A DNA stretch of 9,085 bases, from NCBI GenBank assembly GCA_026125625.1, contig JAHCKU010000100.1, positions 1-9,085 on the forward strand. Reading direction: 5' to 3'. This document shows, piece by piece, positions 5,714-9,085 of this stretch. The notes beneath the pieces are model-generated. The model saw only the letters and a list, made by a program, of their open reading frames with translations, did not search any database and had not been told where the DNA came from. The DNA comes from Burkholderiales bacterium (GTDB taxonomy: Bacteria; Pseudomonadota; Gammaproteobacteria; Burkholderiales; SHXO01). Position 1 is the stretch's first letter. The number at the start of each line of letters is the position of its first letter. Both the position numbers and the translations under genes were made by a program.

Positions 5714-7026
5714 GCATCCCTCGCCTGCAGCTCGACGTGGACCGCCGCCCATGCCCGTTTCACCACCGGCAGGGTGAACAGGAACGCGGCCAATCCCACC
5801 GCGAACACGGCGCCTGCCACCAGCCATGGCTTGAGCAGGGTCACGTCCACGTGGAAGCCGAACAGATTGAACTCGCGGCCCAATGCCGCACCTTGCTCGA
5901 AGTGGTAGAGCATCTCGACCAGGGCGATGAACCCGAGCAGCATGACCGCCAGCATCGCCCCGCACAGCAGATACCCAGGGATCAGCCTGGACAACAGGCC
6001 GTGTCGCAACGGCGCGGCATGCACGGCGAACAGGCTGGCGATGCCGCCGGGCGCAAACAGGATCATGATCACGAAGAACAGGCCGAAATACAGCAGCCAC
6101 GCTTGCGTGTAGGTCGACAGCGCCGACTGCAGGTAAGACACCAGCACGGCGCCGATCACCGGACCGAAGAAATGCCCGATGCCGCCGACGAACGCCATGA
6201 ACAGCACGTTGCCGGAGGCCATCAGGCCAAGCGTCTCCGCCGTCACGATCTCATAGTTGATGGTGGCCAGCCCACCGGCGATCCCGGCAAAGAACGAGGC
6301 CAGACAGAACATCCGATAGCGCACACGCGTGGGGTCGTAGCCGATGAAGCGCACGCGCTCCGGGTTGTCGCGCACGGCGTTGGCCATGCGTCCCAGCGGC
6401 GTCTGGGTGAGCGCGTACATGGCGATCATGCACAGCAGGCACCATCCGGCGATCAGGTAGTACACCTCGATCTGCGGGCCGAAGCTCACGCCCAGCACCG
6501 GATCGCCGACCACGCGGTCGGTCACGATGCCGCCCTCGCCGCCGAAGAAAGCGGGGAACATGAGCGCGGAAGCCGCCACCATCTCGGCGATGCCGAGCGA
6601 GATCATCGCGAACGGCGTGCCGGAGCGCTTGGTCGTGACGTAGCCGAAGACGATGCCGAAGCCCAGACCGGCGAGCCCGCCGACCAGGGGCAGCAGCGTC
6701 ACCGGCAATCCCAGCGCACCGGCGCCGATGGCGTTGAGCACGTGTGCGCAGACGAAGGAACCGAGGCCGAAATACACGGCATGCCCGAACGAGAGCATGC
6801 CGGTCTGTCCCAGCAGCATGTTGTAGGACAGCGCAAAGATCACGGCGATGCCCATCTGGCTGAGCATGGACAGCGCAAAGCTCTGCTCGAACAGCAGTGG
6901 CAGAACCAGCAGCACGGCGGCGACCACGCTCCACAATGCCAGCTGACGCCCGAGCGCGAAGCGCGTCCGCGGCAAGCTCGCTGTCTCGAGCGATGGGACT
7001 TCGACCTTCGCCGTCAGATCTCGCAT
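5710..7026 (-). CDS. livM: Branched-chain amino acid ABC transporter permease LivM, with C-terminal extension
   Basis: A 438-residue integral membrane permease of the BPD_transp_2 (LivM) type. After about 30 polar residues come hydrophobic segments starting at LALWSVVAAVLLVLPLL, then the family block SYNMLLGQTGMLSFGHAVYF, GYVTTKRSGTPFAMISLG, and GGIGHFFGPVIGA, the conserved region near the ATPase-coupling loop. The classic fold ends near FAPGGIASL (about residues 324-332). A further 109 residues hold two hydrophobic stretches separated by a polar segment, so the protein is longer than many LivM homologues. The open frame extends to 7983, but that part is a shadow of livH. ATG 7026 lies 2 nt after the livH stop and gives the normal N terminus; its Shine-Dalgarno sequence is weak, so translational coupling to livH is likely. 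Confidence 0.93.
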   Translation of the reverse strand: MRDLTAKVEVPSLETASLPRTRFALGRQLALWSVVAAVLLVLPLLFEQSFALSMLSQMGIAVIFALSYNMLLGQTGMLSFGHAVYFGLGSFVCAHVLNAIGAGALGLPVTLLPLVGGLAGLGFGIVFGYVTTKRSGTPFAMISLGIAEMVAASALMFPAFFGGEGGIVTDRVVGDPVLGVSFGPQIEVYYLIAGWCLLCMIAMYALTQTPLGRMANAVRDNPERVRFIGYDPTRVRYRMFCLASFFAGIAGGLATINYEIVTAETLGLMASGNVLFMAFVGGIGHFFGPVIGAVLVSYLQSALSTYTQAWLLYFGLFFVIMILFAPGGIASLFAVHAAPLRHGLLSRLIPGYLLCGAMLAVMLLGFIALVEMLYHFEQGAALGREFNLFGFHVDVTLLKPWLVAGAVFAVGLAAFLFTLPVVKRAWAAVHVELQARDA

Positions 7027-7028
7027 CG

Positions 7029-7976
7029 TCACGTCTCGCGCGTGCCCATCAGCCCGGTCGGCCGCACCACGAGCATCAGTACCATGAGCAGATAGGGCAG
7101 CACCGGCGCCATCTGCGCAATGCTCAGGGAAAGCACGTCGTACCAGCCGGAGGTGCGCTCCACGCTCACGCCGAACACGTCCAGCAGATTGAGCAACGAA
7201 TAGTCGAGCGCCACGGAAAAGGTCTGCACCGCGCCGAAGAACAGCGAGGCAATGAAGGCACCGGCGAGCGAGCCCATGCCACCGAACACCACCACCACGA
7301 ACACGATGGTGCCCACCGCTGCTGCCATGCCCGGTTCGGTGACGAAGGCGTTGCCACCGATCACCCCGGCCAGGCCGGCCAGCGCGCAGCCGCCGCCGAA
7401 CACCAGCATGAACACGCGCGGCACGTTGTGGCCGAGTGCCTCGACCATGTGCGGATGGCTCAGCGAGGCCTGGATGATGAGCCCGATGCGGGTGCGCGTG
7501 AGGAGCAGGTACAGGCTCAGCAGCATGCCCACCGACACCGCCATCATGAACACACGGTAGGCCGGATAGCTGGTGCTGAAGATGGTGAAGGCGCTGAAGT
7601 CGAGCACAGCCGGAACTCGATAGTCCACCGGCGCCCGCCCCCAGATCAGGTGCACCACCTCCTCGATCAGATAGAACAGACCGAAGGTGAACAGCAGTTC
7701 CGCCACGTGGCCGTACTTGTGCACGGTGCGCAGCCCCCAGCGCTCGGTCAGCGCACCCAGCACGCCAACGGCCAGAGGGGCGATCACCAGCGCCGGCCAG
7801 AAACCCAGATAGCCCGTCAGCTGATAGGCGAAGTAGGCCCCCAGCATGTAGAAGCTGGCGTGCGCGAAGTTGAGCACGCCCATCATGCTGAAGATCAGCG
7901 TCAGGCCCGAACTCAGCAGGAACAGCAGCAGCCCGTAGCTCAGGCCGTTGAGCATCGAGATGGCGAAGAATTCCAT
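7029..7976 (-). CDS. livH: Branched-chain amino acid ABC transporter permease LivH
   Basis: A 315-residue integral membrane permease of the LivH type. The start MEFFAISMLNGLSYGLLLFL, followed by SSGLTLIFSMMGVLNFAHASFYMLG, is the conserved LivH N terminus. Later segments include RTRIGLIIQASLSHPHMVEALG and GGNAFVTEPGMAAAVGTIVFVVVVFGGMGSLAGAF, the part that contacts the ATPases. About eight hydrophobic spans are visible. It forms the membrane channel with LivM. The upstream extension of the frame to 8111 covers the palindromic leader and is not protein-like, so ATG 7976 is chosen. No Shine-Dalgarno sequence is visible within 20 nt upstream, which is unusual for the first permease gene after a long leader and may mean weak or structure-dependent initiation. 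Confidence 0.94.
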   Translation of the reverse strand: MEFFAISMLNGLSYGLLLFLLSSGLTLIFSMMGVLNFAHASFYMLGAYFAYQLTGYLGFWPALVIAPLAVGVLGALTERWGLRTVHKYGHVAELLFTFGLFYLIEEVVHLIWGRAPVDYRVPAVLDFSAFTIFSTSYPAYRVFMMAVSVGMLLSLYLLLTRTRIGLIIQASLSHPHMVEALGHNVPRVFMLVFGGGCALAGLAGVIGGNAFVTEPGMAAAVGTIVFVVVVFGGMGSLAGAFIASLFFGAVQTFSVALDYSLLNLLDVFGVSVERTSGWYDVLSLSIAQMAPVLPYLLMVLMLVVRPTGLMGTRET

Positions 7977-8004
7977 CGTGCACGGATTGTCGGCGCCCGC
8001 GGAC

Positions 8005-8037
8005 CGGGCCACCGCCGGGCCACCGCCGGGCAGCCGC
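8005..8037. repeat. Three tandem 11-bp units
   Basis: CGGGCCACCGC occurs at 8005-8015 and 8016-8026 exactly, and at 8027-8037 with two changes (CGGGCAGCCGC). The array lies in the leader of livH and is too short to call a named element. Confidence 0.75.
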
Positions 8038-8090
8038 CGGACATTGGCCCGACGGCGGCCAGGCCAGAGAGCAAGGCCCGCACGACCACG

Positions 8091-8121
8091 CGCGTGCGGC
8101 CCCGGCCGCACGCGTGCGGCC
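8091..8121. repeat. Overlapping GC-rich palindromes after the binding-protein gene
   Basis: GGCCGCACGCGTGCGGCC (8104-8121) is a perfect 18-bp palindrome. Its left half also pairs with CGCGTGCGGCC at 8091-8101, giving a 10-bp stem with a 4-base loop. The two pairings are mutually exclusive. The structure starts 3 nt beyond the binding-protein stop codon on the minus strand and has no U tract, so it suits a 3'-end stabiliser or partial terminator better than a full intrinsic terminator. Confidence 0.7.
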
Positions 8122-8124
8122 GTC

Positions 8125-9085
8125 TCAGGGCCGCTTCATCTGGCAGCTCGTGGGCGTGCTCGAGACGTAGTTCGGGAACTCGCGCACCGGCACCAGCGTC
8201 ATGCCGGTGTTCTCGGGGCTGTACGGGTACTTGGCGCTCGCCTTCTCCCACACCGACAGGTACAGCGGCTGCTGCAGCTGGTGGTCGGTCTTGCGCATCT
8301 CGACCTCGCCGTTGAAGGTTTTCCAGCTCAGGCCCTCGAGCGCCTGCGCGACCTTCACCGGATCGGTGCTCCTCGCCTTCGCCATCGCGTTGCCCAGCCC
8401 CTCGAAGATGCGGATCGTCGAGCCGGTGTAGAAGTCGTCGTTGTACTTCTGCCTGAACTCCTTCATCCAGGCTTCCATCTGCCCGCCCATGTTGTAGTGG
8501 TTGTAGGCGATCTGGTAGACGCGGTCGGCGCCGTTCGTGCCCATCGCGGTCGGCGTGCCCGTGACGCCGGCATAGTAGGTGTAGAACTTGCCCGTGTAGC
8601 CGCCCTCGTTGGCGGCCTTGATGAGCAGCGTGAGGTCCGAGCCCCAGTTGCCGGTGACCACCGTGTCGGCGCCCGCGGCCTTGATCTTGGCGATGTAGGG
8701 CGCGAAGTCGCGCACCTGCGCCAGCGGGTGCAGGTCCTCGCCGACCACCTGCACGTCGGGGCGCTTCTTGGCCAGGCCTTCCTTGGCGTACTTGGCCACC
8801 TGATGGCCGTGCGAGTAGTTCTGGTTCAGCAGGTACACCTTCTTGATGTCGGGCTTGTCCTTCATGAAGGTGGTGATGGCCTCCATCTTCATCGAGGTGT
8901 CGGCGTCGAAGCGGAAGTGCCAGTAGCTGCACTTGCTATTGGTGAAATCAGGGTCGACCGAGGCGTCGTTGAGCAGCAGCACTTCCTTGCCCGGATTGCG
9001 CTCGTTGTGCTTGTTGACCGCGTCCAGCAGCGCCGCCGTGACCGAGGAGCCGTTGCCCTGGGCGATGTAGCGCGCTCCGGAGTCC
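8125..9085 (-). CDS. livK: Branched-chain amino acid ABC transporter periplasmic binding protein, 5' end missing
   Basis: The last 319 residues of a Peripla_BP_6 (LivJ/LivK-type) binding protein are visible; the frame stays open to the right edge, so the signal peptide and roughly 80-100 N-terminal residues lie outside. Position 8982 (a GTG) is internal. Recognisable blocks are VLLLNDASVDPDFTNSKCSY, then KVYLLNQNYSHGHQVAKYAK, PYIAKIKAAGADTVVTGNWG (hinge and ligand-cleft region), GGYTGKFYTYYAG and a C terminus ending TSCQMKRP. Two Cys, one in NSKCSYWHF and one in the tail, could form a disulfide in the periplasm. The protein captures the ligand and delivers it to LivH/LivM. The ligand class is inferred from the operon; related binding proteins also take other amino acids, amides or aromatic acids. 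It is first of the genes seen, followed by a structured 148-nt gap. Confidence 0.92.
   Translation of the reverse strand, partial: DSGARYIAQGNGSSVTAALLDAVNKHNERNPGKEVLLLNDASVDPDFTNSKCSYWHFRFDADTSMKMEAITTFMKDKPDIKKVYLLNQNYSHGHQVAKYAKEGLAKKRPDVQVVGEDLHPLAQVRDFAPYIAKIKAAGADTVVTGNWGSDLTLLIKAANEGGYTGKFYTYYAGVTGTPTAMGTNGADRVYQIAYNHYNMGGQMEAWMKEFRQKYNDDFYTGSTIRIFEGLGNAMAKARSTDPVKVAQALEGLSWKTFNGEVEMRKTDHQLQQPLYLSVWEKASAKYPYSPENTGMTLVPVREFPNYVSSTPTSCQMKRP

Larger units (their letters stand above)
7977..8124 (-). promoter_or_regulatory. Structured intercistronic region between binding protein gene and livH
   Basis: This 148-nt non-coding gap is the only sizeable one in the transporter operon. It is very GC-rich and holds strong palindromes (8091-8121), a 7-bp hairpin (8033-8059) and an 11-bp direct repeat. 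In binding-protein-first ABC operons such structures commonly stabilise the upstream message or attenuate readthrough, giving more binding protein than permease. I infer that role here; no promoter motif for livH was recognised. Confidence 0.6.

Noticed and set aside
5714..6100. N-terminal extension of LivG to 378 residues
   Set aside because: It is livM read out of frame; the ATGA overlap at 5713-5710 marks the true start.
5737..7095. 452-codon plus-strand open frame across livM
   Set aside because: Product is dominated by Gln, His, Arg and Glu, the antisense image of hydrophobic membrane codons; it lies opposite a well-supported permease.
7027..7983. N-terminal extension of LivM to a 757-residue protein
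   Set aside because: The extra 319 residues are livH read in the wrong frame; ATG 7026 gives a normal LivM.
6897..8315. 472-codon plus-strand open frame across livH and the intercistronic region
   Set aside because: Same antisense artefact, His/Gln/Arg-rich, and crossing three unrelated features.
8980..8982. GTG as the start of the binding-protein gene
   Set aside because: The 34 codons upstream to the edge are in frame and match the family (ARYIAQGNGSS...), and no signal peptide follows this GTG.

Overview
The window is GC-rich with tightly packed genes. It holds two gene blocks that converge near position 4240. A livKHMGF-type transport operon in canonical order, with protein features I associate with beta-proteobacterial homologues, suggests a high-GC member of the Pseudomonadota, possibly a betaproteobacterium. 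There is no rRNA or other phylogenetic marker, so this is an inference. I see no tRNA, CRISPR array, insertion sequence or phage gene apart from the HK97-fold shell protein discussed below.

Plus-strand block (1-4212). Four co-directional genes are separated by 27-48 nt. They are: the C-terminal part of a protein that resembles an encapsulin (Linocin_M18-type) nanocompartment shell; a 645-residue FAD-dependent oxidoreductase of the phytoene-desaturase/hydroxysqualene-dehydroxylase-like superfamily with a long C-terminal extension; a trans-isoprenyl diphosphate synthase with GGPP-synthase-like aspartate motifs; and an unrecognised protein with a long Pro/Ala-rich, probably disordered N-terminal half and an Ig-like beta domain at its C terminus. 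Together they look like an isoprenoid-metabolising nanocompartment operon: a shell, an enzyme that builds a prenyl diphosphate, an enzyme that oxidises a polyene or terpenoid, and a possible adaptor or cargo. This is the most interesting content of the window. The start of the operon and most of the shell gene lie upstream of position 1.

Minus-strand block (4265-9085). A high-affinity branched-chain amino acid (or related substrate) ABC importer, transcribed right to left: periplasmic binding protein (5' end beyond the window), permeases LivH and LivM, and ATPases LivG and LivF. From livH to livF the genes are spaced by 2 nt, a 4-nt ATGA overlap and 3 nt, so they are surely co-transcribed. 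A 148-nt leader with strong GC-rich palindromes separates the binding-protein gene from livH and probably sets the usual excess of binding protein over membrane components. The two ATPases carry complementary departures from consensus (LivF Walker A Lys to Arg and H-loop His to Gln; LivG signature Gly to Ala). These fall in the same composite ATP site and predict one degenerate and one canonical site.

No gene-free stretch exceeds 148 nt. Neither operon's promoter is inside the window.
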